A stretch of 35,079 nt of DNA from a virus. The stretch is from positions 1-35,079 of the IMG/VR virus record IMGVR_UViG_3300010148_000045; one strand, given 5' to 3'. Below, piece by piece: positions 21,197 to 30,297 of the stretch. The notes under the pieces were generated by a model. The model was not told where the DNA came from and searched no databases. It worked only from the letters and a program-made list of their open reading frames with translations. A program made the position numbers and the translations under genes. Each line of letters opens with the position of its first letter. Positions within the stretch are counted from its first letter, which is position 1.

Positions 21197-22748
21197 TATA
21201 ATACCTCCTGACCTTTCTGCAAAAGAAAAGGCTTTAGAGTTGGCAAAAAAAGACATAGTTACTTTTGGTCAAATGTTTTTACCTGAAGATTTTATGAAAT
21301 CAACTCCTGCTCCTTATCAGTATGAGTTAAGTAATATCTTGTTAGGAAAAGATAAGCGTGTTTGTATTATACTTCCTAGAGGTCATGCAAAATCAACATT
21401 AGCTAAAACTGCATTATTACACCAACTGTACTTTGCTCCTCCTGAAAAGAAACAATTTATTGCTTGGGTGTCTGAAGAACAATCTCAGGCAATTGACCAT
21501 ATTAAATATATACAAAACCATATAGACATAAATCCTGCTTTACAATATTATTTTGGAGACCTAAAAGGAAGTAAGTGGACAGAAAAAGAATTTACTACAG
21601 CTAGAGGAGATAGAATTATTGCCAAAGGAACATCTCAAAGACTTCGTGGTCGTTCTCAGCTAGGATTAAGATATACAAACATTATTCTTGACGACTTTGA
21701 GTCAGAATTAAATACAAAAACACCAGAAAGAAGAAGAGAGATTAAAGAATGGGTAATGTCAACAGTAGAACCCGCTTTGGAAAACTCCAAAGAAAACGAA
21801 GGGTCAATATGGCTTATTGGTACGATAGTCCATTACGATTCATTCCTACAAGGAGTGTACGATGGATATCTTCAAGCGGAAAAAGAAGATAGAAAGTCTG
21901 CTTGGAATGTACTATATAAAAAGGCTATAGTAGACGATGTTCCTCTATGGCCTAGCTATTTTACCAGAGAAAAACTATTAGACATAAAAAGAAGATTTAC
22001 TGAGATGGGATTAGTTCATAAGTTTGCCCAAGAATACTTAAATGAAGCTAGAGACTTAGAAAGCGCAAAATTTCATATTGACAGAATAAATTATTATAAA
22101 GGTAATTTAGTTGAAAGAAACGGATTTAACTATATGATGGTAGATGAGTCTGCTATACCAGTAAATGTATATATGGGAGTTGACTTGGCTTATGAAGCAA
22201 ATTCAAGAAGTGACTTTCAGGTAATTATGGTTATTGCTATTGATAGCGATAGAAATATATACGTAGTAGATTACTACAGAGAACATTCTCCTTTGTATGC
22301 TATGCCAAAACGAATTGTAGATATGGCAAAAGAGTATCACCCTGTAAGAAGAGTCAATGTAGAAAAAGTTGGTGCTCAAGGACTGGTAAAGGACTATGTA
22401 AATCAACTAGTAGGAAAAGATAGAAAGCTAGCACCAGGATTATCTCAGGGAGTAAGGCCTCCAGCTGGTATCAAAAAAGAAGATAGGTTAGAAGCATTGC
22501 TTTGCCCTATTGTAAATCGAAGAAAATTGTTTATCAAAAAAGAGCATGAAAACCTAGTAGATGAAATGTTTGAGTTTCCAAAAGGTAGAAATGATGACCT
22601 TCTTGACGGACTATGGTATGCTGTCACTACAGCAAAACCGCCAAAAAGTTCTGCAATTGACGCAAACAAACTAGAAGACAAAATGAGTAAAATTGAAGAA
22701 ACTAGGGCTAAAACAGTCATAAACTGGGTTACTGGACAAAAAATATAG
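21168..22748 (+). CDS. terL: Terminase large subunit
   Basis: A 526-residue packaging ATPase and nuclease. Walker A-like LPRGHAKST lies at 69-77, Walker B NIILDDFES at 171-179, and a probable coupling motif near 216-219 (IGTI). The RNase H-like nuclease has D339 in YMGVDLAYE, the segment VEKVGAQG, and GRNDDLLDG near 473-481 for the last metal ligands. It cuts concatemeric DNA and drives it into the prohead through the portal. The start lies inside the upstream gene with a weak ribosome site, so coupling is likely. Confidence 0.95.
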   Translation: MKKNTKKNFNIIPPDLSAKEKALELAKKDIVTFGQMFLPEDFMKSTPAPYQYELSNILLGKDKRVCIILPRGHAKSTLAKTALLHQLYFAPPEKKQFIAWVSEEQSQAIDHIKYIQNHIDINPALQYYFGDLKGSKWTEKEFTTARGDRIIAKGTSQRLRGRSQLGLRYTNIILDDFESELNTKTPERRREIKEWVMSTVEPALENSKENEGSIWLIGTIVHYDSFLQGVYDGYLQAEKEDRKSAWNVLYKKAIVDDVPLWPSYFTREKLLDIKRRFTEMGLVHKFAQEYLNEARDLESAKFHIDRINYYKGNLVERNGFNYMMVDESAIPVNVYMGVDLAYEANSRSDFQVIMVIAIDSDRNIYVVDYYREHSPLYAMPKRIVDMAKEYHPVRRVNVEKVGAQGLVKDYVNQLVGKDRKLAPGLSQGVRPPAGIKKEDRLEALLCPIVNRRKLFIKKEHENLVDEMFEFPKGRNDDLLDGLWYAVTTAKPPKSSAIDANKLEDKMSKIEETRAKTVINWVTGQKI

Positions 22749-22755
22749 ATTTTAC

Positions 22756-22784
22756 TTGACTTTAGTACATAAATTTTTTTATTT
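22756..22784 (+). promoter_or_regulatory. Internal late promoter before portal gene
   Basis: TTGACT (22756-22761), a 17-base spacer and TTATTT (22779-22784) in the 63-base gap after terL. The -35 box is identical to those at 7410, 12097 and 18009. Expected start near 22791, 21 bases before the portal ATG, which has a GGGAG site. Confidence 0.45.
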
Positions 22785-22811
22785 TTAGACTAAAAACTAA
22801 ATTGGGAGTTT

Positions 22812-24815
22812 ATGGCTAATTACGACGAAAATAAATCTAAATCTCAGATTTCAAGAGAATTGTTTAGGCGCTGGAGAGACGCTAGGCAACAATGGGACGA
22901 TGAAGCAAGAAATGCAGTAGATTTTACTTTAGGCAATCACTATACAAACGACGAATCAAATGCTTTACAAGCAGTAGGGCAAGCTGATTTTGTTATAGAT
23001 AGAGTATATGCTGCAGTTGACAAGTTAAAATCATTGCTTACATCTAGACCTGCAAAGTTTTCTGCTATTGCAAGAGAAGATTCTGATAACAAACTAGCTA
23101 ATATATGGAAAACAATATTAGAATATGTTTGGGACATATCAAACGGAGATAGTACTTTTAAACAAGTAGTTCATGATTATGCTGTTACTGGACTGGGATA
23201 TATGTACGTATATATAGACCCTGAAGCTGACTATGGAAGAGGTGAAGTTAAGTATACGCACGTAGACCCTTTTAGAGTTTATGTAGACCCAGCATCAAGA
23301 GATAGGTTTTTTAATGATGCGTCAGGAATGATATTGTCTACTTTTTTAACCAGACAGCAAGTTTTAGACCTGTATCCTCAAATGGAAGAGTTTATTGACG
23401 ATGTTGAAGTTGGAAATAATTCTTTGTATGGAGAAGATTATCCAACATCTAACTTAAAAAATAGTAACAATATACTTACTCCTGCCGAGGCAAAAGATTT
23501 AGATTACAACGTAAATCAAAAATATCAAATACTTGATAGATTTTACAAGGTAAAAGTTCCTTTCTATAGATTGTTTAGTACTATAGATGGAAGCGAAAAA
23601 ATTATAGACCCTGATGCATATAGCGTAATAATAGAAGACGAAGAAACAGTTGAAGCTATAGAAAGAGGCGCTATACAAATAGAAGAAATTATGCAAACAA
23701 GAATTGCTCAATGCAGTAGCATTGGAGATATTTTACTTTATGAGCGTATTCTTAATACTGATATATATCCAATTGTTCCATTTGCGAATATTTGGACTAA
23801 TACTCCCTATCCCAAATCAGATGTGAACAAGGTTAAAGACTCGCAAAGACTTTTAAATAAGTTATTTTCTCTAACCTTGTCACACGCTCAATCTGCTGCT
23901 GGATTAAAACTTTTAATTCCAGAGGGTAGTGTTGATAGTGTTAGTCAGTTAGAAAAAGATTGGGCTAATCCAAATGCGGTTATTGAATATAATCCAGAAT
24001 TTGGTGAGCCACATTACCCACAACCAGCTCCTTTAACAAGTGAGTTTTATTATTTAATTGATAGGGTAGAAAAATATATAGATTTAAACTTTGGTATACC
24101 TGAACTCTTACAAGGGTTTAAAGATGCTGCTCCTGAGTCTGTTAGAGGTACAATGCTTTTATCAGAAATGGGAGAATCTAGAGGTAAATCAAAGTTAAGA
24201 GATATTGAGGCAAGTTTGTCTATGGTAGGTCAGGTTGTTTACAACTTAGCTAAAGACCATTACAGATTTGCAAAAACATTTAGAATTGTACAACCAAATA
24301 ACGATATTACAGAGTTTTCTGTCAATATGAGATTGTATGATGATAAATCGAATGAAGTAGCGGCTATGAAGAATGATATTCAGCTTGGTCAACACGACAT
24401 TCGAGTTATATCAGGTTCAACTTTACCTAGCAACAAGGTATCTGAATACAACATGTATCTTGATGCTTACAAACTTGGTCTGGTAGATGATGTCGAGGTT
24501 TTAAAGAAAACTGAAATCTTTGACAAAGAAGGTGTTCTTCAGAGAAAAGGTCAAATGGCGCAAATGCAACAGTATATTACACAGCTTGAAAATCAAGTGA
24601 AGAAGCTTAGTGGAGACTTACAAACATCTGAACGTGAGATGGTATCAGCTAGAAAACGTACAGAAGTAGAGAAGTTTAAATCAGATTTAAATGAGATAAC
24701 TTCTAGCACTAAAGTTAAAGAAAAAGAAAAGGTAATGCAACTGGGAAGTTTAGTTGACCAAATGAAAAGTTCTATGGAGGAAGAAAATAATAACGAGCCT
24801 GGTTCAGAGTCTTAG
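22812..24815 (+). CDS. Portal protein
   Basis: A 667-residue protein in the right place after terL. The N-terminal half has the portal pattern: an early helical segment (FRRWRDARQQWDDEARNA), DRVYAAVDKLKSLLTSRPAKF, an HDYAVTGLGYMYVYIDPEAD segment and a YTHVDPFRVYVDP strand. The C-terminal part is a long helical and coiled-coil tail (residues about 580-650), as in P22-like portals. Twelve copies form the ring for DNA entry and tail attachment. Confidence 0.9.
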   Translation: MANYDENKSKSQISRELFRRWRDARQQWDDEARNAVDFTLGNHYTNDESNALQAVGQADFVIDRVYAAVDKLKSLLTSRPAKFSAIAREDSDNKLANIWKTILEYVWDISNGDSTFKQVVHDYAVTGLGYMYVYIDPEADYGRGEVKYTHVDPFRVYVDPASRDRFFNDASGMILSTFLTRQQVLDLYPQMEEFIDDVEVGNNSLYGEDYPTSNLKNSNNILTPAEAKDLDYNVNQKYQILDRFYKVKVPFYRLFSTIDGSEKIIDPDAYSVIIEDEETVEAIERGAIQIEEIMQTRIAQCSSIGDILLYERILNTDIYPIVPFANIWTNTPYPKSDVNKVKDSQRLLNKLFSLTLSHAQSAAGLKLLIPEGSVDSVSQLEKDWANPNAVIEYNPEFGEPHYPQPAPLTSEFYYLIDRVEKYIDLNFGIPELLQGFKDAAPESVRGTMLLSEMGESRGKSKLRDIEASLSMVGQVVYNLAKDHYRFAKTFRIVQPNNDITEFSVNMRLYDDKSNEVAAMKNDIQLGQHDIRVISGSTLPSNKVSEYNMYLDAYKLGLVDDVEVLKKTEIFDKEGVLQRKGQMAQMQQYITQLENQVKKLSGDLQTSEREMVSARKRTEVEKFKSDLNEITSSTKVKEKEKVMQLGSLVDQMKSSMEEENNNEPGSES

Positions 24816-24839
24816 ACTAAATCAGGGTTAGGAGAAAAC

Positions 24840-25613
24840 ATGGCAAAAGAACAAGAACAACAACAGGTTGAACAGCAAGTAGACCCAATAGTAGAATCTG
24901 TGGTGGAACAAGAAATTTCATTAGAAGAGACTGCAGTAGAAGAAGGTGTGGAAGCATCTGAAGACGTAAATTGGGAAACAGAAGCTAAAAAATTTCAATC
25001 AATGTATGACAAAAAGGTTGCAGAACACGAAAATTTGAAAAATGATAGTAGTGATTTGATGCAGTTAAAACAAGTTTTAACAGAAAAACCTGAATTAGTC
25101 GGCGTAATTGAAAAAAGTCTTGCTGGAGAATCAGTTGAGGGCAACAAAGATGAGGGAAGTACAACCCCAGATAATTTTGACCCTTGGGACGCCTATTACA
25201 AGCCGGAATCAGAATCTTACAAATTTAGAGTAAGTCAAGAGAAACAGCTTGTACACGAAACAGTAGATAATGAGTTAGCTAAACTACAAAATCAAATGGC
25301 GATGAATAATTTAAAAACAGAATTGGTAAGTAAGCACAATTTAGGTGCAGATGACGCAGAAAAGTTTTTACAATTTGCAACAACACCAAAAGCTAACCTT
25401 CCTATTGAAACGCTTATTAAAGTGTGGAAAGAGAATGAAGGCAAAAGTGTTAAAGTAAGTGAAAACATGGAAGCAGTTAAAAAAACTAAATCAATTCCAA
25501 AACCAGCAGGTGTGCTTCAGGGTGGCGAACAGCCTCAACAATCTGAAGCTGACCAAGTATGGGAAAGAGTTATGAGCGCCGGGACTCGTGGTAGGCTAAC
25601 TAAACAATCATAA
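24840..25613 (+). CDS. Capsid scaffolding protein
   Basis: A 257-residue, highly acidic and glutamine-rich protein between portal and major capsid genes. The N-terminal 50 residues are Glu/Gln/Val-rich; a coiled coil follows (about 50-70); the C-terminus is basic and polar. This composition and position fit a scaffold that guides prohead assembly and then leaves. No protease domain is visible. A TAGGAG site lies six bases before the ATG. Confidence 0.85.
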   Translation: MAKEQEQQQVEQQVDPIVESVVEQEISLEETAVEEGVEASEDVNWETEAKKFQSMYDKKVAEHENLKNDSSDLMQLKQVLTEKPELVGVIEKSLAGESVEGNKDEGSTTPDNFDPWDAYYKPESESYKFRVSQEKQLVHETVDNELAKLQNQMAMNNLKTELVSKHNLGADDAEKFLQFATTPKANLPIETLIKVWKENEGKSVKVSENMEAVKKTKSIPKPAGVLQGGEQPQQSEADQVWERVMSAGTRGRLTKQS

Positions 25614-25633
25614 TAGATAGTTAGGAGACTAAA

Positions 25634-27007
25634 ATGGCTATAAATAAAGGCATGCTAAAAGCATCCCAAATAACAGCCTCAACAACAGCGGCAGGTTATG
25701 GACAAGCTCCAGACCAAAGAAAACTGTATGATTTCTCTGATAGAGTTGCAGAATTAACTCCAGAGGAATCACCTTTTTTCACCTACTTAGCTAATGTTTC
25801 TAAAGTTGCGACTGACGACAACGTTTTCAGATTTCTTGAAAACAGAAGTCAAATCAATCACACAGACAGAAGCTTTTTGTTGGCGGCAGCACCAAACGGG
25901 TCTGACCCAGTAGTTGCAAACAGAGTATACGGATTTACCGTAGACACTGTAGGAGGAGCAGCAGTAAACTTCCTTACAAAAGGAATGGTTTTTGCAGTTG
26001 GTACCTTAGATACAGCAGCTGGTTACACCCAAGTTTTGGTTAGAGTTGAAAGCGGACCAGAAACGGTTGGCTCAACTTCTACCTTCCAAGGTAGAATCAT
26101 AGGTCTATCTGATGCTAACACAAGTACTGGTTATAACGTTCTTGAAAATGATGATGTTTGTCAAATTATTGGTACATCATTTGAAGAAGGAACTGCATCA
26201 CCAGATACTTTCTCAGATAGTCTAGACGACGGATTTGGTTATACACAAATCTTTAAAACAGCTTGTGAACTAACAAACACAGCAATCGCAACACGTCATC
26301 GTGGATATGCGAATGAGTTTGATAGAATATGGGCTCAGAAATTACGCGAGCACAAAATTGACATTGAAAGAGCAATGCTTTTCGGTCAAAAAGCTCGCTA
26401 CGCAGGCGTTCAATACACTGAAGGTCTTATTGGTAATATATTAAAAAATGTTGCTCCAGTTGGCGCTGGTACACCATTATCATACTCATCAGGTAAAGCT
26501 TATCACAGAACTTTACAAGAATCAGAGTTAACATATGACCAATTATTATCAGACTTAGAGGTTATATTTGACCCTGCAAGAGGCGGAGCAAGTGAAAAAC
26601 TTGTTATGGCTTCTTTACCAATTATCTCATTCTTTAACAAAATGGGCGACGGTGCCTTTGTTGACGCTTCTGTAGGATACGGAAACGCTCCATACAGAGT
26701 TAACATGGATAACGTAGACGGTGCTTTTGGACACAAATTAATGGAAATTAATACTGTGCACGGAAGTATGTTCTTAGTTAAACAACCTTTATTCAGAGGC
26801 ATTACAAGTGGAATGATGGTTATGGCTGACATGAGTCAGTTAGCTTACAGACCACTAGTAGGTAATGGAATTAACCGTGACACTCAAATCATGACAAATG
26901 TACAAAGTGCAGATGAAGATTTGAGAAAAGACATGATTCTTACTGAAGCAGGTCTTGAAATCACACTTCCTGAATCTCACGCTTTATACAACATAGAGGG
27001 GTTATAA
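25634..27007 (+). CDS. Major capsid protein (HK97 fold, SU10/DUF5309-like)
   Basis: A 457-residue protein. The N-terminal segment DRVAELTPEESPFFTYLANVS is typical of capsid proteins of the SU10 or DUF5309 type. The core ends in LFRGITSGMMVMADMSQLAYRPL, followed by a C-terminal strand. No long N-terminal delta domain is present, consistent with a separate scaffold gene. Codon use is biased toward frequent codons, as for a highly expressed gene. A TTAGGAG site precedes the ATG. Confidence 0.92.
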   Translation: MAINKGMLKASQITASTTAAGYGQAPDQRKLYDFSDRVAELTPEESPFFTYLANVSKVATDDNVFRFLENRSQINHTDRSFLLAAAPNGSDPVVANRVYGFTVDTVGGAAVNFLTKGMVFAVGTLDTAAGYTQVLVRVESGPETVGSTSTFQGRIIGLSDANTSTGYNVLENDDVCQIIGTSFEEGTASPDTFSDSLDDGFGYTQIFKTACELTNTAIATRHRGYANEFDRIWAQKLREHKIDIERAMLFGQKARYAGVQYTEGLIGNILKNVAPVGAGTPLSYSSGKAYHRTLQESELTYDQLLSDLEVIFDPARGGASEKLVMASLPIISFFNKMGDGAFVDASVGYGNAPYRVNMDNVDGAFGHKLMEINTVHGSMFLVKQPLFRGITSGMMVMADMSQLAYRPLVGNGINRDTQIMTNVQSADEDLRKDMILTEAGLEITLPESHALYNIEGL

Positions 27008-27008
27008 G

Positions 27009-27473
27009 ATGAAGGCAGATAGAAGCAATAAAAATAGTGGAGCATACGGAGCAGCAGCAAGAAAAGTTATTTTTCTTCCAGATGCAGCTACTTACTCAAT
27101 TAGCGCAGATAACTCAGGAGCAATTCACGTTTGTCCTGATTTAACTGCTGATATTGTAATTAGTTTACCAGCAGAAGAACTTGGATTAAGTTATGAGTTC
27201 TGGTATGGTGGTACAGCTGCCGATGCTCAAGATTGGCTATTCGACACAGGTGCGAATGTAAACTACTTTGTTGGTGGTTTAGTTCATAATGACACTGATG
27301 GCGATGTAACAAACGTTGTAGACTCAAATAACACTAGTAACTCAAAGGTAAGTGTTTTAACACCTGAAGCAGGTACTATGGTTAAATTTGTTTGCGATGG
27401 ACAAAAGTGGTATATTAACGGACACGTTGTGTCTGCTACAAATACTGCTATTGTATTTGCAGACCAATCATAA
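27009..27473 (+). CDS. Probable capsid decoration or head-fibre protein
   Basis: A 154-residue beta-rich protein starting one base after the capsid stop codon. It has alternating hydrophobic strands (AIHVCPDLTADIVISLPA, YEFWYGGT, MVKFVCDGQKWYINGHV) and many Asp, Asn and Gly turns. Such small beta proteins next to the capsid gene usually decorate the head surface. Two cysteines are present. The role is inferred from position and composition. Confidence 0.7.
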   Translation: MKADRSNKNSGAYGAAARKVIFLPDAATYSISADNSGAIHVCPDLTADIVISLPAEELGLSYEFWYGGTAADAQDWLFDTGANVNYFVGGLVHNDTDGDVTNVVDSNNTSNSKVSVLTPEAGTMVKFVCDGQKWYINGHVVSATNTAIVFADQS

Positions 27474-27480
27474 TAGTTAT

Positions 27481-27519
27481 TAGGTACTATGGAGTGGGCA
27501 AGTCCCACTCCGAAACCTA
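27481..27519 (+). terminator. Strong hairpin after capsid block
   Basis: GGAGTGGG (27491-27498) and CCCACTCC (27504-27511) form an eight-pair stem with a 5-base loop. TAGGT (27481-27485) and ACCTA (27515-27519) extend it across an inner loop. No clear T-run follows. It is probably a partial terminator or an mRNA stabiliser that keeps capsid expression high relative to downstream genes. Confidence 0.5.
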
Positions 27520-27548
27520 TAAAGAATTTTAACTAATAGGAGAAAGAA

Positions 27549-27740
27549 ATGGCAAATTTTGATACAGTGACAAAAGTTATAATCAACGATGTTAGTCCTC
27601 TAGCAAGTACAGTAACTGGCTCTTTAGCGAAAGAAATCAATGATTATATTGAAACCATAGATGATGCAAAACTAGTAGCTACTAATGCAGTTATGTTGGA
27701 TAGAAGTAGAATTGCATATATTATTATTACTAAAGTATAG
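27549..27740 (+). CDS. Small unknown virion-operon protein
   Basis: A 63-residue protein with a TAGGAG site. A beta-helix-beta pattern (VTKVIINDVS, then ETIDDAKLVATNAVML, then IAYIIITKV) is likely. No family is recognised. Its stop overlaps the GTG start of the next gene. Confidence 0.65.
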   Translation: MANFDTVTKVIINDVSPLASTVTGSLAKEINDYIETIDDAKLVATNAVMLDRSRIAYIIITKV

Positions 27741-27988
27741 TGGCTAATTGTCAACATTGTAACGAGCCAAATCCTGATGGAATGTTCAATTGTCCAAGTT
27801 GTGGACAAAGAGCTAATCCACCAAGATGGAGTACTCAATTTGTTGTAAGAGAAAACAATCGCTTTGCAACAGCTATTAGAAAAGACCAGATTGATATAAA
27901 AACAATGTCTCATAAAGAAGGTATGGAAAAGCTTAAACAAGGAGCTTCTAAAGTATCTAGTAAGGGACCAAAGCAGAGGATAATGTAA
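27740..27988 (+). CDS. Zinc-ribbon mini-protein (GTG start)
   Basis: An 82-residue protein with an N-terminal double CxxC (CQHC, CPSC) zinc ribbon, followed by a basic and polar tail. The GTG start overlaps the upstream TAG (TAGTG). It is the first of a series of tightly coupled small basic genes. A structural or nucleic-acid-binding role in the head is possible. Confidence 0.65.
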   Translation: MANCQHCNEPNPDGMFNCPSCGQRANPPRWSTQFVVRENNRFATAIRKDQIDIKTMSHKEGMEKLKQGASKVSSKGPKQRIM

Positions 27989-28098
27989 TGGCATATGGTT
28001 ATGGAAGTGGAATGAAGAAAAAAGGCAAGAAAAAGAAAAAGAGTACAACGAAGAAAAAGAAAAAAACAATGAAGAAAAGTAGATATGGCAGTTACTAA
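27988..28098 (+). CDS. 36-residue poly-lysine mini-protein
   Basis: A small ORF that starts in a TAATG overlap with the upstream stop and overlaps the next gene by 14 bases. It encodes 15 lysines in 36 residues (KKKGKKKKK, KKKKK), flanked by Tyr-Gly-Ser ends. The A-rich DNA could be chance, but clean coupling on both sides supports a real gene. Such a chain would bind and compact DNA in a protamine-like way. Confidence 0.6.
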   Translation: MAYGYGSGMKKKGKKKKKSTTKKKKKTMKKSRYGSY

Positions 28099-28282
28099 GA
28101 AAAAGAAAGTGATGGTAAAAGGTGTAGATATATCTGGTCTTACAAAAAGACAGCAATCTACAATGAAAAAACATGCTAAGCATCATACAGGAAAACATAT
28201 GAAAAGTATGACTAACATGATGAAAAGAGGTAAAACTTTTACACAAGCTCATAAAGCAGCACAAAAAAAGGTAGGTAGATAA
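28085..28282 (+). CDS. Basic mini-protein
   Basis: A 65-residue protein rich in Lys, Met and His (about one third basic). It is helical in its second half (FTQAHKAAQKKVG). The stop overlaps the next ATG (TAATG). It may bind packaged DNA or the inner head surface; inferred from charge and context only. Confidence 0.65.
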   Translation: MAVTKKKKVMVKGVDISGLTKRQQSTMKKHAKHHTGKHMKSMTNMMKRGKTFTQAHKAAQKKVGR

Positions 28283-28476
28283 TGCCAAAGAAAAAAACAG
28301 TAAGAAAAAGTAAGAGAAAAGGTTTGTATGCAAACATACATGCTAAACGTAAACGCATTAAAGCAGGTTCAGGTGAACGTATGAGAAAACCTGGAAGCAA
28401 AGGCGCTCCTACTGCAGCTAATTTTAAAAGAGCTGCTAAAACTGCTAAAAAACGCAAGAAGGCAAGAAGAGGTTAA
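28282..28476 (+). CDS. Basic Arg/Lys-rich mini-protein
   Basis: A 64-residue protein with about 40 percent Lys and Arg. The middle has the pattern KRIKAGSGERMRKPGSKGAPTAANF, which I associate with small conserved proteins of phage virion operons, though not with a known function. It is coupled by TAATG on both sides. DNA condensation or a minor capsid role is likely. Confidence 0.65.
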   Translation: MPKKKTVRKSKRKGLYANIHAKRKRIKAGSGERMRKPGSKGAPTAANFKRAAKTAKKRKKARRG

Positions 28477-28619
28477 TGAGAAGACCTGTATTTGGAACTC
28501 AAGTTAGAAATACTAATGGTAAGAAAAAGACCAGACAGGGTAATAGTGTAAATACTAAATATGGAACAAAGACAAGTAAGAAATATTATGTCAAAAAATA
28601 TAGAGGACAAGGTAAATAA
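28476..28619 (+). CDS. 47-residue basic mini-protein
   Basis: A short ORF bounded by TAATG overlaps on both sides. It is rich in Lys, Arg, Tyr, Asn and Gly, with no hydrophobic core, so it is probably unfolded until bound to DNA or capsid. It is the fourth in the run of basic mini-proteins. Confidence 0.6.
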   Translation: MRRPVFGTQVRNTNGKKKTRQGNSVNTKYGTKTSKKYYVKKYRGQGK

Positions 28620-29245
28620 TGGCTGATTTTGAAAACAGAATAGATGCATTGACAGGATTCGGAAATGGCACTGGTTCAGACCAAGCTGATATAACAGATT
28701 GGCTTGTTGCAGGAGCTAGGGCAGTTGTAGACGTTTTAAGTCCTACTAAACTACAAAGAGTAGCCTCAACAACTGACTTTGAGAATACAATTGATGTAGA
28801 AGGTAAAAAAGTAGTTGCTGTTATGCGTAAAGATGAAAACAACGGCAGTAAACTTATGCCTTGTAGACAAATTTCTCCTGCATTAAAAGGAAGAGTTACT
28901 GACTCTAGTTATATGGAAGCAGCTTCTACTAGTGACCCTGCTTATTGGGTGGATGGAGATACTTTACAGGTATTTCCTACAAGTGCTTCTACGAATGATA
29001 TGTCATTAGTTAATATAGACCTTTCATTTTCAGGTTTGACTTATGATGATACTTCTATAACAAATTTTCCTGATGAAGCAGAAAATGCTGTAGTATTATT
29101 TGCAGCTAGAAATGCTTTAGAAAAAAGAATATCAGATGCAAACGTTGCTGAAGATGTAGAGCTAGTGTCAGGACTAACTGCTCAATATCAATTAATAGAT
29201 GCACAATATAAAGAACAAATACAAATATTACAAGGAAGTGTATAA
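28619..29245 (+). CDS. Probable head-completion/connector protein
   Basis: A 208-residue protein with an N-terminal helical part, a beta-rich middle (VEGKKVVAVMRKDENNG, DTLQVFPTSAS) and C-terminal helices (ENAVVLFAARNALEKRISDAN, LIDAQYKEQIQIL). Helix-strand-helix proteins of this size after the capsid genes are often portal adaptors. No specific family is named with certainty. Confidence 0.65.
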   Translation: MADFENRIDALTGFGNGTGSDQADITDWLVAGARAVVDVLSPTKLQRVASTTDFENTIDVEGKKVVAVMRKDENNGSKLMPCRQISPALKGRVTDSSYMEAASTSDPAYWVDGDTLQVFPTSASTNDMSLVNIDLSFSGLTYDDTSITNFPDEAENAVVLFAARNALEKRISDANVAEDVELVSGLTAQYQLIDAQYKEQIQILQGSV

Positions 29246-29586
29246 TGGCTGCGATAGAATTTACAGCAAAAGAGATTTATAGTAGAGTACAACAAGCAGT
29301 TCCTGAAGTCTCAGAGAACTATGTACTTAATTTAATTAATGAAGCATTGATTGATATGGGTAGATATACTAATCAAATAGAAAATGCTAAAACAGATTTA
29401 TTAGACAATAAACTTTGGTATGATTTAGATGACAATCAAAATATAACAGTGAACAAAGTGTTTAGATGTTCTATTAAAAATTCAAATGGAGAGTATATAG
29501 ATATACCTAGACTAAGTCAAGGAAGAATAAAACAATTTTACAGCGAAACATCAGTAAGCAATGTGTTCGCATGGAGTGAGGTATAA
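29245..29586 (+). CDS. Probable neck or adaptor protein
   Basis: A 113-residue protein. The N-terminal helices (EFTAKEIYSRVQQAVPEVSENYVLNLINEALIDM) resemble gp6/gp7-like connector helical bundles. A strand region with WYDLDDNQNITVNKVFRCSI follows. TAATG overlaps both neighbours. It is likely part of the portal-tail interface. Confidence 0.6.
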   Translation: MAAIEFTAKEIYSRVQQAVPEVSENYVLNLINEALIDMGRYTNQIENAKTDLLDNKLWYDLDDNQNITVNKVFRCSIKNSNGEYIDIPRLSQGRIKQFYSETSVSNVFAWSEV

Positions 29587-30287
29587 TGTCAGCAATAACA
29601 AGTACTTATAAAGACCCTAGTGATAACTTTGTTTGGTGGATAGAAGGCGATAGAATAGCTATTTCAACCAACCTTGGAGACGGAGGAACTACAGAAACAT
29701 CAGAGAGTAAACTAAAAGCAGTTCAATTAGGCTCTCAAGTTTCTTATCAGTCTTCTGGAGACCCTATTCCTAAGAATTTGCTTTCTGCTGCTATATCATC
29801 TACATCTGCAACATCTATTAGTGTAGATGAAGGCGGTCAATTTTCAGTCAATGAAATGATTCAGGTAGATGATGAGATAATGTTGATTACAGCTATAAAC
29901 ACAAATACATTAACTGTTACAAGAGGATATAGAGATACTACAGCAGCAACTCACATAGACGACTCTGAAATAAAAACAATAAATGTGGTTTCTGATGGTA
30001 TTATTATCTCTTACTATGCAGAACCAGATAAGGTAACAGCTATTCAAGGTTCAGGAAGTACAATAGATATTGATAATGCATTACAACCAGCGTTAATAGA
30101 TTACGTGAAAGGAAAAGCTTTGATGGATGCAGCAGCTAGAGCAACAGATGGTAGTGTTGCTCAAATTAGAATGGCGTCCGCACAACAATGTATGGCTAAT
30201 TATAAAGAAGCTGTACGTAGATACGGTATGAAGAAAAACGATAAAACAGGTGGCACAAGAGCTGTGGCACCAGCAGATATGAGATAA
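29586..30287 (+). CDS. Probable neck/tail-connector protein with Ig-like region
   Basis: A 233-residue protein. The N-terminal half is beta-rich (FVWWIEGDRIAIST and VDDEIMLITAINTNTLTVTRGYRDT, the latter a motif common in phage structural proteins). The C-terminal half has helices (LQPALIDYVKGKALMDAAARA and AQQCMANYKEAVRRYG) like the adaptor proteins upstream. It may be a fusion of connector and Ig-like parts. Confidence 0.65.
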   Translation: MSAITSTYKDPSDNFVWWIEGDRIAISTNLGDGGTTETSESKLKAVQLGSQVSYQSSGDPIPKNLLSAAISSTSATSISVDEGGQFSVNEMIQVDDEIMLITAINTNTLTVTRGYRDTTAATHIDDSEIKTINVVSDGIIISYYAEPDKVTAIQGSGSTIDIDNALQPALIDYVKGKALMDAAARATDGSVAQIRMASAQQCMANYKEAVRRYGMKKNDKTGGTRAVAPADMR

Positions 30288-30297
30288 AGGGGCAACA

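Noticed and set aside
27644-28333. Minus-strand 229-residue ORF
   Set aside because: It is the antisense of the lysine-rich genes; AAA/AAG codons read backward as Phe/Leu/Ser, giving a false hydrophobic protein. The plus-strand genes are tightly coupled and have good starts.
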